NCBI GenBank assembly: GCA_949825025.1
Contig: OX463778.1
Location: forward strand, 37,587,194 to 37,651,193
Origin: Siphlonurus alternatus
Lineage: Eukaryota; Arthropoda; Insecta; Ephemeroptera; Siphlonuridae
Length of the DNA stretch: 64,000 nucleotides
Direction of reading: 5' to 3'
The notes below the pieces were generated by a model. It did not search any database and was not told the origin of the DNA. It saw only the letters and a list, made by a program, of their open reading frames with translations. Shown here piece by piece: positions 1-10,964 of this stretch. The translations under genes and the position numbers were made by a program. Every line of letters starts with the position of its first letter. The first letter of the stretch is position 1.

Positions 1-230
1 GTTACTAATATTGTAATGGTTTGAAAAGATAAGCTTGGAGTCCGAAGACCGGAGCACGTTGGGCAATGAATGTATGGATTATACAGCTGGTCAGTGCAAT
101 GTTCTGTTAATCCTGTGATGTATTGCCGGAAAAAGGCACGGGCTGAGGAGAAGTGCGGCTTGTGTGTCGTCCCTTTGTCCCTGCCTACCTCCGAGTGATT
201 AGATTTACCTTGACAAAGTAGACGGCAAAT
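1..230. other. GC-richer noncoding segment at window edge
   Basis: This segment is of clearly higher complexity than the AT-rich sequence that follows at 231. It contains CTGTTAATCC, a K50-type homeodomain motif (TAATCC), and no convincing reading frame. It may be the edge of an exon or a conserved noncoding element continuing to the left of the window. I do not recognise it. Confidence 0.2.
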
Positions 231-880
231 TGCATAATCTCCGGAGTGTTAAGCTCCTTGCAAGTGACGTGCCGACCGACCGTACAGTACATGAACACAC
301 GTGTGGGAACATTGAAAAAAAAATACAAGTCAAGTTTTTATATAAACGTGAGAAAGACTGAGGGAAATGAAATTTAGTTGAAATTTTCAAACCATTACAA
401 TTTTTTACATGATATAAATAAATGAAGTTTTAAATTCAAAATTTTCAACAGCTTGAACATATTTTTCTCTCAAGCATAAACTTTTATATTATTTTAAAGA
501 TTCTTCCATAAATCATGATTGAAATTTGATAAAAAAAAATCATATTGATTACTAGTACTACGATAAAATTTCATATAATAAAGTTGCAACGTTTTGCTAT
601 AAAGTAATATATCTATCAAATATAATACAATATACGTACAGTATAATCAATACTGCTCTTAATCTCAGCATTAAATTGCAATATCATCAATAAATATTAT
701 CCATAGTCTGATAGTTATAACATCTAATTTTATATCTATATATAGACAGTTTACTGAATCGCTCGTAACTTGCTATTATATAGAAAGATTGACTATATTT
801 ATACTGTATGAAAATTTAGTCGAACGCATCACTCGTGAATAATAAAGTGCTGCGTATACGTTAGCTCATCTCTGTCACTC
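231..880. other. AT-rich noncoding stretch
   Basis: Very AT-rich sequence with stops in every frame. Short A and T runs are frequent. I see no gene, repeat unit or motif cluster here. Confidence 0.5.
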
Positions 881-1625
881 TATATATTGACGGCGAGAAG
901 TGAGAGGAGCGCGTTTGTTATGAACTGGCGAGGCGGGCGGGATGTGCGTGCGATGGTGCGATGAGGGTATCAATCAATCGCGGCTCACTGGTGCGGCTAA
1001 CTGGCTCCAATGAACGAGCACCCACCCGCCCACCCGCCTCACTGGCTTGCTAGCAGAGGACTCTACGTGACAACCGACCACGCCGACCCGCTCACACGAT
1101 CGCGGGGAACCAGTGACGTCATATACCAAGTTACATGTGGTTTCATGGAGAGTAGTGTGACGTCACACCTTGTACGGATACTTGTTCACAAATGACGTCA
1201 CACCTGTGTGGACCACGTGACGTCATACCCAGGTATATTGTACCATGTGCCATGTGCATGTCTTCAGGGGGAGTAGTGTGACATCACACCTTGTACGGAT
1301 AGTTGTTCTCCAATGACGTCACATCTGTGTGCACCACGTGACGTCATACCCAGCTATGTGACCCTCAAAATAGTAATGTGACACAGGGACAGAATTACAG
1401 AAGGGTCTAATATGGGTTGAGGAGTATATAGGCTGTCAAAGAGGACCCATATAATCATTCAGGTTGGTTCTTTCTCCTCCGAATTCACTCTGCTATATGA
1501 TGGACCTCACGTGGGTCCCCAATGTAAGGTATACACCACACCTACTTACTGCACGGACACTTGTTCAATCAGAATCATCAAACGTCACACCTGGATCTTC
1601 TGTGCATCACGTGACGTTATATAAA
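880..1625. promoter_or_regulatory. CRE / E-box motif cluster
   Basis: Six perfect TGACGTCA palindromes (CREB/ATF sites) lie at 1114, 1158, 1193, 1218, 1314 and 1339, with a one-base variant TGACATCA at 1279. Two form the composite CACGTGACGTCA, starting at 1214 and 1335, where a bHLH-type CACGTG overlaps the CRE. Further half-sites occur at 1582 and 1612 (CACGTG at 1608). By composition a given 8-mer of this kind is expected less than once in 64 kb. Most sites sit in a tandem repeat described separately. The segment could be a cAMP- or stress-responsive enhancer, or simply a repeat whose unit happens to contain CREs. Confidence 0.45.
1145..1625. repeat. Degenerate tandem repeat, about 121-bp period
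   Basis: The segment beginning GTAGTGTGACGTCACACC near 1153 recurs near 1274 with a few substitutions. The internal CRE spacing is preserved exactly: 35 then 25 bp in both copies. A third, more diverged copy at about 1540-1620 keeps the order TGCACGGA(C/T)ACTTGTTC, ACGTCACACCT, CACGTGACGT. The third copy is separated from the second by about 190 bp of unrelated sequence. Confidence 0.75.
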
Positions 1626-1725
1626 TTGAAATCAACGTGTATATAGTAAGTATATATAAACTATCTATACACCTTGATTGAAACTATAACTGAATTTTGA
1701 AGGCGTACCTGAGTTGACGAGACAT

Positions 1726-2080
1726 TTAAGGGTAAGGTAACGCCACCAATGTTAAAAAAAATCCCTGACACAAAAATTCTGAAAAAAATTTAAAATGTTC
1801 TCCTCTACACCCCCTACCAGTAGCTAAAATATCAGGTATACAAATACGATCTAGTTTTTGAGTTATGAATTTTTAAAGTTGACTAATTTAATATGGAAGT
1901 TTCATTTCTCCATGTTAAAGTAGTCAACTTTAAAAATTTATAACTCAAAAACTAGATCGTATTTGTATACCTAATATTTTAGCTACTGGTAGGGGGTGTA
2001 GAGGAGAACATTGTAAATTTTTTTCAGAATTTTTGTGTTAGGGATTTTTTTTAACATTGGTGGCGTTACCTTACCCTTAA
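1726..2080. mobile_element. TTAA-flanked foldback MITE (347 bp)
   Basis: The element 1730-2076 is an almost complete palindrome. The left arm begins GGGTAAGGTAACGCCACC and the right arm ends with its exact reverse complement. Pairing continues with few mismatches nearly to the centre at about 1900. It is bordered on both sides by TTAA (1726-1729 and 2077-2080), the target-site duplication typical of piggyBac-type transposons. No transposase frame fits inside, so it is a non-autonomous element. The termini begin GGG rather than the usual CCC of piggyBac, so assignment to that superfamily is inferred from the TTAA alone. Confidence 0.85.
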
Positions 2081-2860
2081 TGAATTTAATCAATCATTGA
2101 TTTCAATAAATGTCATGATGCAATTTATTTTCTATTTTTTTTATATCTCACGCATTGTGTATTTTTAGTTGACAATTTAAATAGCAAAAGAATATTTTGT
2201 TTATAACACTTTATAAATAAACATATTTTATGCTTTATATAATAAAATAGCTAATATTTCTCTTTCATAATAATTAAACATTGAACAACTCCATTTGCTG
2301 CATTACATCAATTTAAAATAACATTATAAAAATATTTTATATTATTTTCAGTTCAGTGTGTATCTATCCGAGAAACATGAATTTACACAACGTTACTATG
2401 TACACATTTTAATTAAAACTGTTTAAAAAAAACACACACTATGAAATTGGTTTCTGAAGAATTATTGCCGCAGGTCATATCGCAATTGTTTCGTGCTGTT
2501 ACAGCGTGTTGTATGCTTGCTTGCTTGCTCAACCCTTCCCCCATCAACGTAATAATTCCACTGTTGTGTATTTATAAAATACAGTATCGTTTTTTTTTTT
2601 TCAATTATAATTGTTTTAAGAAAGCTCTTTACAAACAAGGATGCATATTTGCAAGACGAACAGCTTAATAAACTTGATTAAAATTATAAAAACTTAATCT
2701 GACCAACTGTAATTAATTTCACATTGCATATTAATGAAGATATATAATATATTTTATATTATATTAACCTGTAATACACAGTAGTAGTACATTATGCAAA
2801 AAAATATATATTAATAAAAAAAAGTGTCTTGTTCTTATACACACTTTTTAATTATCATCT
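2081..2860. other. AT-rich noncoding stretch
   Basis: AT-rich sequence with poly-T at about 2590-2600 and no supported gene. The 75-codon frame at 2441-2668 has no recognisable domain and is treated as chance. Confidence 0.5.
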
Positions 2861-2865
2861 CATGA

Positions 2866-3110
2866 ATCATTTTGGACGGACGATCAATTACTTTGGATCA
2901 CCTTGTGCTGTCATCAAATTATGTGACGAGCTGCATGCGATGGTCAGTGGGCCTGCCAGAGCTGCTGTCATTCTTATTAGACTGTTACTATATAGCAACC
3001 ATGGTGGAGAAGCAGACTGTATATTATAGTGGCAATTTGCCAGTCCCATGTGGACACCATAGTGAACCGTGTTCGTTGTATATGTACACCATCAAACTGT
3101 TCTAGAAATA
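2866..3110. promoter_or_regulatory. Complex noncoding island, possible conserved element
   Basis: About 240 bp of balanced composition stand out from AT-rich flanks. Near the 5' end are CGATCAATTACTTTGG and TTTGGATCACC, resembling homeodomain-type sites. Two overlapping frames cross it, but neither looks like a known protein. I interpret it cautiously as a candidate noncoding conserved element. Confidence 0.2.
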
Positions 3111-3949
3111 ATAACTGAATTTCTCTCACTGCTATACACTAGGTATTTAACTTTCAACTCTCTATCTACTCTTTCATTTAATTTTCTCTCCCTTATACTA
3201 TAATTCCATCGTTCATTCTCTCTGTATGGTTGGATCACATAATGGAATGATAAAATATCTTGAGTGACTCAATTAGAATGTGTTTCTCGTAAGTTCGGAA
3301 AGTCATCGTTTCGTGTTCCACCAATGAGTAAAATTGTTACAATCTGTCTACCAATGATCGACGACGTCACAAACACACGACATTAAAATTGACAAGAAGT
3401 GTAGCAGCTATATATTTTATAAATTAATATTGTCAAATATAAGAGCAAAGAAGAGTAAGAAATATTTTAGAAAAACATCCATCGTCATAATAAAAAATAT
3501 GGGGATGGGCAGTAAAATAAAACTGTAAAAAAAATATGTGTGGAGTAAAAATTAGTTGTCAACAAGGAAAACTAATGGTCAGTAAATGTGTATGCAAATC
3601 AAAATAATTCTAGACTTCTGAAGACACGCCTACTTAATAATGTATGTTCAAAAATATGATATTATCAATGCTTAAATTTTAGTTATATATACAATTGGAA
3701 TGTTCAGTGTGAAATATTCATATAAAAATCACGAACTGAATATAAATAAAAGATACCATGTATGGTGTTGAATTTTTTCACATCATGAAATGAGTTTTTA
3801 TCAACAATAAAATCTCTCTGTACGTATATATATAAAAGTTCATTTTTTTATTTTTTTATTATCATCACCTGACTTGATTGAAGTCGTCGTATTTGCACAG
3901 GAAATATGGATTGAAGTATTCAACCATTAAATTTTTTTCTAAACGTTGA

Positions 3950-4115
3950 TTGAAAAAAAGTGTCATCGGGGAGGAAGTGAGGTGATGTGAACTCTGGCAA
4001 TGGGCGGGCGGAAGCTACTGACTACAAAGTGTCACTGTTGCACAAAAAGCCATTGTTGCTTTTGTAGTTGAGGTTTTAGTCCCACAGCACGACGTCGGCA
4101 TGTTTCACTCGATTT
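3950..4115. promoter_or_regulatory. Island with SOX-like motifs
   Basis: A GC-richer island contains TACAAAG, GCCATTGTTGC and TTTTGTAG, several of which match SOX/HMG-type sites (ATTGTT, ACAAAG). It also contains GACGTC near 4090. There is no open frame of note. Regulatory function is inferred from composition and motifs only. Confidence 0.2.
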
Positions 4116-5391
4116 TTAGTTGATTCCATATAAGCAAGGTATTTGAGGTAAAGTCATGACAGTAATAAATCATTGGATACCTCACGAGACCAGAAATGTG
4201 TCCATATGAACATCTATAACCTTTCATAGGAATTTTTAAATATGAAGTTTAGTTTCTCAATACTTTATCAATAGGCGTCATAGTAGATCAAATTTTGTTT
4301 CCTTTTAACTTAAAATTATATGTGAAAAACGTGACCAAAAGATGATTTTATGAATTTTCCAACTTAAACACTTTTTTAATGTGTATATAGTTTTTTTGTA
4401 TGTTATAAATGTGTGGTGAATTCTTGTATTAGTGAAGTTTCGTGCAGGCACCAAGAGGAGCGTGCTTATAGGCCTCGCAAGCTAACTCGGCACTGCTAAG
4501 CGTAAATAAATCAAACTAATAGCTCCACTTCCACATTGCAGCCAAATTTCTAACTTGAGAGCTATTCGTTTTAAAGAGCAACCAACCAGGATTTCTAAAC
4601 TGCCAGTCTGCCAACTTCTTATGAGCCAAGATTAACAACTTTTTGTCTAGTACATAAATTTTTTAAAATATGACATATGCATCCTACATCATTCCTATGT
4701 GTTTATATAGAAACTTTATCCGAACTTGATTCAATCTTTTTTATATTTAATCCTTTGTCCATTTGTCATACATAACTTTAAAAACGGTAAATTTTTTAAA
4801 GTTATTTAAAAAATAATAATAACAATACCCTGTGAATGTTATAGTAAAAAAGTTGTATTTTTGACAAATTATACAAACAATCTATGAGTTTTGAAATTGA
4901 AACCTGATTTTTATTTATTTTATTTTTTTTAGAAACAATACCTATTACCGGCCATCTTAGTCAGTAAAGTTTATGCCTCAATAGTATAGTATGTAAAAGT
5001 ATAAATATACTGTATATATCAGACGTTCATATTTAGTGTTACTTTTATTCCGTAAATTAAGGATGATTAAATATAAGTTTTATAAATGTTTTATAATGAA
5101 CATTAGGCATTTATAATTAAATTTTTTGCATTTTTGTAGCCAGCAGGCTAAAATGTATTTGGAGGACGAGAAGACCCTGTAAAAAAAAAAAATACAAGTT
5201 TACAAATTGCCTCAAACTATTTTCTGAAAGTTAAATCTGTATATATTGAGGGATGCCCATGATAACACTTTATAAGGGGGAAAGAAAATTTAGGGGTCAA
5301 TGAAAAAGAGGTTACTTTTGTATTAATTGATACCGAAAACAACAGAATACCTAAAATACGATGAATTTATTATAATTATTTATATTTATAG
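4116..5391. other. AT-rich noncoding stretch
   Basis: Noncoding, AT-rich sequence upstream of the LINE remnant. A slightly GC-richer patch at 4440-4640 has no recognisable motif cluster. Whether any of it belongs to the 5' part of the LINE cannot be told by eye. Confidence 0.45.
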
Positions 5392-6065
5392 ATATATAAT
5401 CAGAAAAAATTTGTCAAGAAATTTGTATGTAAAAAAAGAAATGTTGTGTATCATAGAAATGAATACAAGTCTCACTGTGAGATATACAAATTACCCTCAC
5501 TCGAAAAGAGACGTGAAATCAGTGACATTTTATTCTTAAAAAAAATTGTCAATTTTAATGTTGATGCACCTGATATTCTTGAATCAATAAATTTGCATGT
5601 ACCGCAACGTAACTTTAGGCAGCAACCTGCATTATTTTCGATTACAACATGTACCACAAATGTCCCTAAATTTGCGTACTCAGCACGAGTCCAGATATCT
5701 TGTAACAGAATGAATTTGTCTCCTTCATTTGATGTATTTCATTTAAATTATAAACAATTAAAAACTGCAATATCTTAGTATTTGCAAATCTGTTTGTTGT
5801 ATTAAAGCACAACATATTATAATTATAGAGGTATTCGATAACAGTGTAATTTAATATGTTAATGCTTTAATGAACAATAAAGCTTAGTGAATATGTACAT
5901 GTATATTTAAAATGTTTTAGGCCTAGATTAAGTGTGTTTTTGTAAAATTGACATATTATTATGTTTTTTTTTTTTTTTGTTGAAGATGTACTATATCATG
6001 TATCCATAATATGGCATTTCTGTATTCTGTATTGGATCCAATAAACAAATCAAATCAAATCAAAT
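5392..6065 (+). mobile_element. 5'-truncated non-LTR retrotransposon (LINE)
   Basis: This fragment has the layout of a LINE 3' end. It holds the C-terminal part of a reverse-transcriptase ORF (5446-5778), then an AT-rich 3' UTR of about 290 bp. It ends in AATAAACAAATCAAATC and a run of CAAAT units (6046-6065), a tail form typical of CR1/Jockey/I-type elements. The upstream bulk of the ORF is absent, as expected from incomplete reverse transcription. No clear target-site duplication was found by eye, so the 5' border is uncertain (the frame is open from 5392 after a TAG at 5389). Confidence 0.8.
5446..5778 (+). pseudogene. C-terminal fragment of LINE reverse transcriptase
   Basis: The 110-residue frame ends at a TAG at 5776-5778. 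It contains a LPSLEKRREISDILFLKKI stretch, the LE-x-RR-x(3)-D-x(2)-FL pattern found after the RT domain in Jockey/CR1-type ORF2 proteins. A later segment has an RxxxCNxMN...PSFDVF-like pattern near the C terminus, also usual in these proteins. The RT catalytic core and the endonuclease are missing, so it cannot be a functional enzyme. The last roughly 95 residues have no frameshift, which suggests a fairly recent insertion. Clade assignment within the LINEs is uncertain. Confidence 0.8.
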
Positions 6066-6537
6066 ATCATTAATTCACTATAAACGAAGCTTTTTTTTCT
6101 CCAATCTTGTTTCTTTTTCAAGCATTATTTACTGGTATACTGGTTTACTGGTACACATAATTATTTTTAGCGTGTATTTTCTTTTACATTTCTCTCACTT
6201 CTTCTTATATACCATTTTATACACACGCATTATAAATCCATAATATTTCACCTTCGTTCTTATTTTTATTAAGAATTATATTCATCCTTTTAAATATATA
6301 TTTTTTTACATTTTCAGTTCATCACAAATACAATTACTGTATAGAATTTCATGTTAAAAGATTAACTGTTAAAACGAAGCAGAAAACATCATCGATTAAA
6401 AAAAAGACTCTCGCTTGGTTATACGTATACTGCTTACAACGATGTAATAAAATGAATAATACATTTGTAGCATTATGTATACTTTTATTCAAAAATGTCT
6501 CTTTACATTTGAAATAAAAAAAAAAAAAAACTTTTTT

Positions 6538-6690
6538 CGACAGAAGTTGAATAAGTCGAGAAAGGGTGTGTTGCTGGGAGGAGGAGCGACGTAGCACGTA
6601 ATTAGCTTGGTAGAGGGCTAATTAACAAGGCGCCTCTCAGGCTAATTATTCACAATTCTGCATCTCCTCCTCTCGCTTGCGATATTCTTT
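6538..6690. promoter_or_regulatory. Homeodomain-site cluster
   Basis: Three TAATTA cores lie at 6599, 6619 and 6643, within 50 bp. Each is extended by GC (TAATTAGC, GGCTAATTAAC, GGCTAATTATTC). The surrounding island is GC-rich (GGGAGGAGGAGCGACG, AAGGCGCCTC) in an otherwise AT-rich region. Such evenly spaced extended sites suit a homeodomain-bound enhancer. AT-rich DNA produces TAATTA often by chance, but not usually with a shared GC extension. Confidence 0.35.
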
Positions 6691-7800
6691 TTTTTCTATA
6701 GAAATCGTATGCATATAGTTGTTGTATGCTATGAAAAGTTCACAACGATTATGCTCTCCTCTATTTAAAAAAATGTTATTGTATGCTTAAAAACAAAACG
6801 GTATTTTAACAAAACATTATCCATTATGCTAAATACCACCATTTTTTTTTTTTTTTTTTTTTCATTTTAAGAAGAGTGAAATGTAGAACTTTTACTATTT
6901 TAATTTGATTGTCTTTCCATACAATAACATTTTAAAGTAAAGTTAAAATTTTCATCATGTGCATGCATGGATGCTTCAGTCTTTTTACAAATATAATTAA
7001 TTTACATGTATGTTTATAATATATTATTAAATTTCACAAAGAATAATTTTACTGAATTTATGAAATCTAAATATACAACCATATTATTGTCATGTAAAAG
7101 AAATTGACAAATTGTTATATTTTAAAGCAAATATTTTGACTTAGTTGGCTGTCACAAAAATAAAAATATACCACAATTATTCATATTTTACACTTTACAT
7201 ATTTTAATTTATAAAGTTTTTAATTTTGAGCAATGTATGACACTATATTTCTTATTTTAATATTACTACGAAATGGTTAATTTTTTATTTAATTGATATT
7301 TGTTTGCTACTATAAGACAATTCCCATGCAGCAAGTGTATCTGTTGCTACAACAAAATAATATGCATTTCAAGCATGTCCGGCAGTTTGCATAACCAGAA
7401 AGGAAATAATGACAGCTGAATGCACTGAATCTGAATCTATTGTTGCATGTCATCACTTTGTTGATCTTCTTTTTTATGTCACTTTGCTATGCAGTATTTT
7501 GTAAGTATCTATCAACAAACATCAAATTTTAGCTTTATTATTATCAACCAATATTTTGATCAAGTTTCTATTAAATAAAAATATTATATATAATAATATA
7601 TGACAACACATTTAACTACTTGTTAAAAAAACTGCATTAAGCTTTGATATACCAGTTTGGTTTATTTATATTTTAATTTAGCATTTTTAGTAAAATTGTA
7701 ACATTATCTTCTATACTTAATTATAATATTTCTTAATTGCTAATAATTTTTTTGTGTACATGTCAATCACTGTTATTTTTATTTTGAAAAAATATTTCCT
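6691..7800. other. AT-rich noncoding stretch with poly-T tract
   Basis: AT-rich sequence including a T21 run at 6842-6862 and one TGCATGCA at 6960. A modestly complex patch lies at 7320-7480. I see no gene. Confidence 0.5.
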
Positions 7801-7804
7801 TTGA

Positions 7805-8090
7805 CATGTTGAATACAGTGTTCAAGCATTTGATCTCCTCTTTCTATAGCAAAGTCATGGTACAGTCGGTTCAGTTTTTTATGGGATTTTCTGTACCTTC
7901 TGTGAGAACGGGTGGAGGTGCGATGCAGGAATGCGCCGAGGGAAGCGCGGCCAAGCGAGGACACCTCCTCTCTTCCTCTCTCATACTCCTGCTGCAACGG
8001 ACGGACAGGACAAAAATGGAGCTAACTTTTTATGTTGACTTTACAGCGAGCACGCTTGAAGTACCGTGACTATAACGAAACTGGCGGTGC
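7805..8090. promoter_or_regulatory. GC-richer island, unrecognised
   Basis: This island contains AATGCGCCGAGGGAAGCGCG and a CT-rich stretch with CCTCCTCTC. Overlapping frames on both strands (7806-8069 plus, 7779-7997 minus) show no recognisable protein. A sequence TTGACTTTACAG at about 8036 could be a splice acceptor, but no matching donor convinces me. Treat as a possible enhancer or an unrecognised exon. Confidence 0.2.
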
Positions 8091-8213
8091 TAGAACCCAG
8101 CAAGTTTATGATCACACTGTGAGAGCGGTCAACTCTCATCGCAATAATAATAATTGCCTTCTGTATATTATATGTAACCGTATGTTATGTAATGGAAGGT
8201 ATAAATAATATGA

Positions 8214-8216
<3 letters not shown>

Positions 8217-8277
<61 letters not shown>
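8217..8277 (+). repeat. (TC)n microsatellite, about 61 bp
   Basis: Uninterrupted TC dinucleotides on the + strand, with GA on the complement. It is the first of five long arrays in this window that all have the pyrimidine on the + strand. Confidence 0.98.
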
Positions 8278-8280
<3 letters not shown>

Positions 8281-8800
8281 CTCCTGAAATTATATCAAGT
8301 TCATTAGGGAATACCTTACAGCCATAAAAGCATACAGCAAAATGTAATATTTTATCTTACTCAATTATACAGTCGAGAAAGACCCGTTGTATTCGTTTTA
8401 TACAAACAAAATCGTAGGGAGAATTAAAAATATATTTTAAAAATTTTAATTCTTTATCACGTATCATAAATTTATTTATTAAATTTATCCTTTTTAAATG
8501 TTATAATAGGTTCATATTTTTTTTTATAAAAAATTACTAATAATTTAATGATATTTAACCTTTGAGCACGTCAAATATTAAAATAAATACTTCATGATCA
8601 TTAAAATTTATTGTCAAGTAAATTCATGTATTAAGTATATTTTTTATTTAAAGAAATTACACATTTAACATTTTATATATATAGTTAAATGTTTATATAA
8701 AATTATAAATTACAATTAATTGACATATAATGTGGCAAAACACAATTTTATTGAATAGATTTCTTAGTATACGAATAAAAAGTCGAATTTCAAGGTGCTA
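8278..8800. other. AT-rich noncoding stretch
   Basis: AT-rich sequence with no open frame, repeat unit or motif cluster that I can support. Confidence 0.5.
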
Positions 8801-9130
8801 CTACTGCAGTGTTCAGAGAGGGTTTGTCCACGATGTGTCAGAAGATTATTGTTGGGACGGTGCCTGCCAGTAGTGGAGCAAACTTGCACACTTTCCCAAG
8901 ACAAAAATCTTCGTGAGGTCGCAGCTTAATGTGTCTCAACTCGTCTTCTTTTTTGGCCTCCGTCTCACCTTTTTGTTCCGTCTATATAGTACATACATAT
9001 ATATTATATAAACGAACGGGCGGGCGGTTTTCTCTTCTTTGCGCCAAACAGAAGAGTAGATTTTTTTTTTTTTTTTTTTGTAGTTCGCTGCAGGGACGAA
9101 TAGGTTTGCTTTTGTAAAGACTCCTGTATG
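8800..9130. other. Moderately complex noncoding patch with poly-T
   Basis: Includes a balanced segment at 8800-8930, a GAACGGGCGGGCGG patch near 9014 and a T run at about 9060-9079. No coding or RNA gene is recognisable. Confidence 0.3.
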
Positions 9131-10225
9131 CGAAGAGAAATTAATTTTACGATTATCAGCTACGGATCTGCGGAACATTTTCACTCTCTCATCATCAAAC
9201 ATTAAAGAAAACTTTTTGGATTTGCTTGAAGCATTATAATATAACATTGTAGGATATATATTATATATATATATACATAAAAAAATAATTCAAGCATAAT
9301 GTGTATTATATAAAAGGTGGAAATTCACACTTATAAAATTAATGAATGGTGTTTTGTTGATTTTTAATGTTATAATGTTATTTACATTCAATGTTGGTGG
9401 GCCCCTTCTTTTTTCTTTTTTTTTTCATTGTAATTTATGTATATATAATATAAGTAAAATAATTTCGATATACATGTAATTTGTTCTGTCTATTCAAATG
9501 TATTTTATTATACTATTATAAATAAAATATAAATTAATACCCTTCACATCATTTTACTATTAGAAATTTTTACTCAACATTAAAAGTAAATGAAATTCTT
9601 TTATGAAATGTTTAAATTTCCTTTCCTGGAATTATTTCCTTTGTTAAGTCATTTTTTTTGTACATGGGCGTACTTTCAGCAGCAGGAGGAGGTTCATGTG
9701 CATGCAATTACATTACATACAGTGAGGGTTAATATTCTCATTACTCGGACCACTGAGCAAATTATTAATATCAACGAAAACATGTGTATATAACGAGAAT
9801 TTAATTATCATCATCTGTTAAATTATGAACACTATAAAACTTGGACTATAAAACAAAAATATTACACTAAAAAAAATAATAAAAACTACTTTTTAGTATG
9901 TTGCTGACATTTTTCTTTTAATTTTTCCAAGTACATATTAAAATTATACAAGTGTATGTTCATTTTATTTCTATTAATTTTTTTTTCTTAAAGATTATCA
10001 CTAAAATTATAAATTTCAAAGAAAATGTTGTTTATTATACAATTGTTAATTATTTAATATTTCTAAGATTTTAATCATGCGTTATTATTACAACGAGCTT
10101 AAGCCAGTTTCTCATGGGGTGGTCTTATATATTATATAAACAGTTCACTTTTATAAAAAATTTATTCTCATGTTTAAATCATGAAAAAAAAATTATATAT
10201 AAAAAATATTATGAGACCAATTACA
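9131..10225. other. AT-rich noncoding stretch
   Basis: AT-rich sequence with short (TA)n runs and one TGCATGCA at 9709. No gene is supported. The 67-codon frame at 9590-9793 has no recognisable features. Confidence 0.5.
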
Positions 10226-10229
10226 AGGA

Positions 10230-10485
10230 AAGGTCTCATTGTACACACAAGGTAAGGGGGAAAATGATTTAAGAGAGTTTTTATGATTGATATAGGCAAT
10301 CTCTGCATCAGCACTGCCTCGGCTGGGGCTTATGACAAGCGATTTGAGCTCGAGGGGAGGATGATAATTTTTTGTGTGTGAATGACGTGCCACGCGACTA
10401 CGGACATATCGCGAAAGAAGACTAATCACTTGAGTGACAGCTCGCGGGGGAGGGGCTAATCTAGCACTCTCTGATTAGCCCCTTA
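10230..10485. promoter_or_regulatory. Regulatory-looking island with paired K50 homeodomain sites
   Basis: A perfect 10-bp inverted repeat, GGGGCTAATC (10452-10461) and GATTAGCCCC (10473-10482), has an 11-bp spacer. It carries two facing TAATC cores of the Otd/Pitx/Gsc type. Just upstream is CACTTGAGTG (10427), resembling an NK-2 class site, then TGACAG, a Meis/Hth-type motif. The island also contains AATGACGTGCCACGCGAC. Its complexity contrasts sharply with the flanks, so a developmental enhancer is a reasonable inference. Confidence 0.4.
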
Positions 10486-10964
10486 TAATAATCTCTTTCT
10501 CTATACACCTATTGTAAAGTGAACCAAGATCTATATAAAAAAAATGCATTTTTATATTTCAAAATAAATGAAAAGTTATTAAAAAAAAATGAGGATTACA
10601 GTACATAAAACAAGATGTGGGTAATTTGTTAGATTTTATTGATTGTTAATACATATTTGTATATGTAAGTGTTATATACTTAATTTTCTTGTATTTTTTT
10701 ATTTCAATTTTTACGTTTTTAAGTATAAATTGTAGACAATATATATAGAGTTACAACATTTATATTATGCATTATATATACATTCTATGAATTTTATTAT
10801 ACTTATAACATAAAAGTATATAAAAAAATGTATGAAAAATTCAGTATAAGAAAACTTTATTCATAATTGTGAAACACTTTATATAATGCGAGGTATGTTA
10901 ATAAATAATTTAAATGTTTCTGACAAATTAACACTTCAAACGAAGCTCGGTAGGTTTGCTGCTT
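10486..10964. other. AT-rich noncoding stretch
   Basis: AT-rich sequence with no feature that I can support. Confidence 0.5.
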
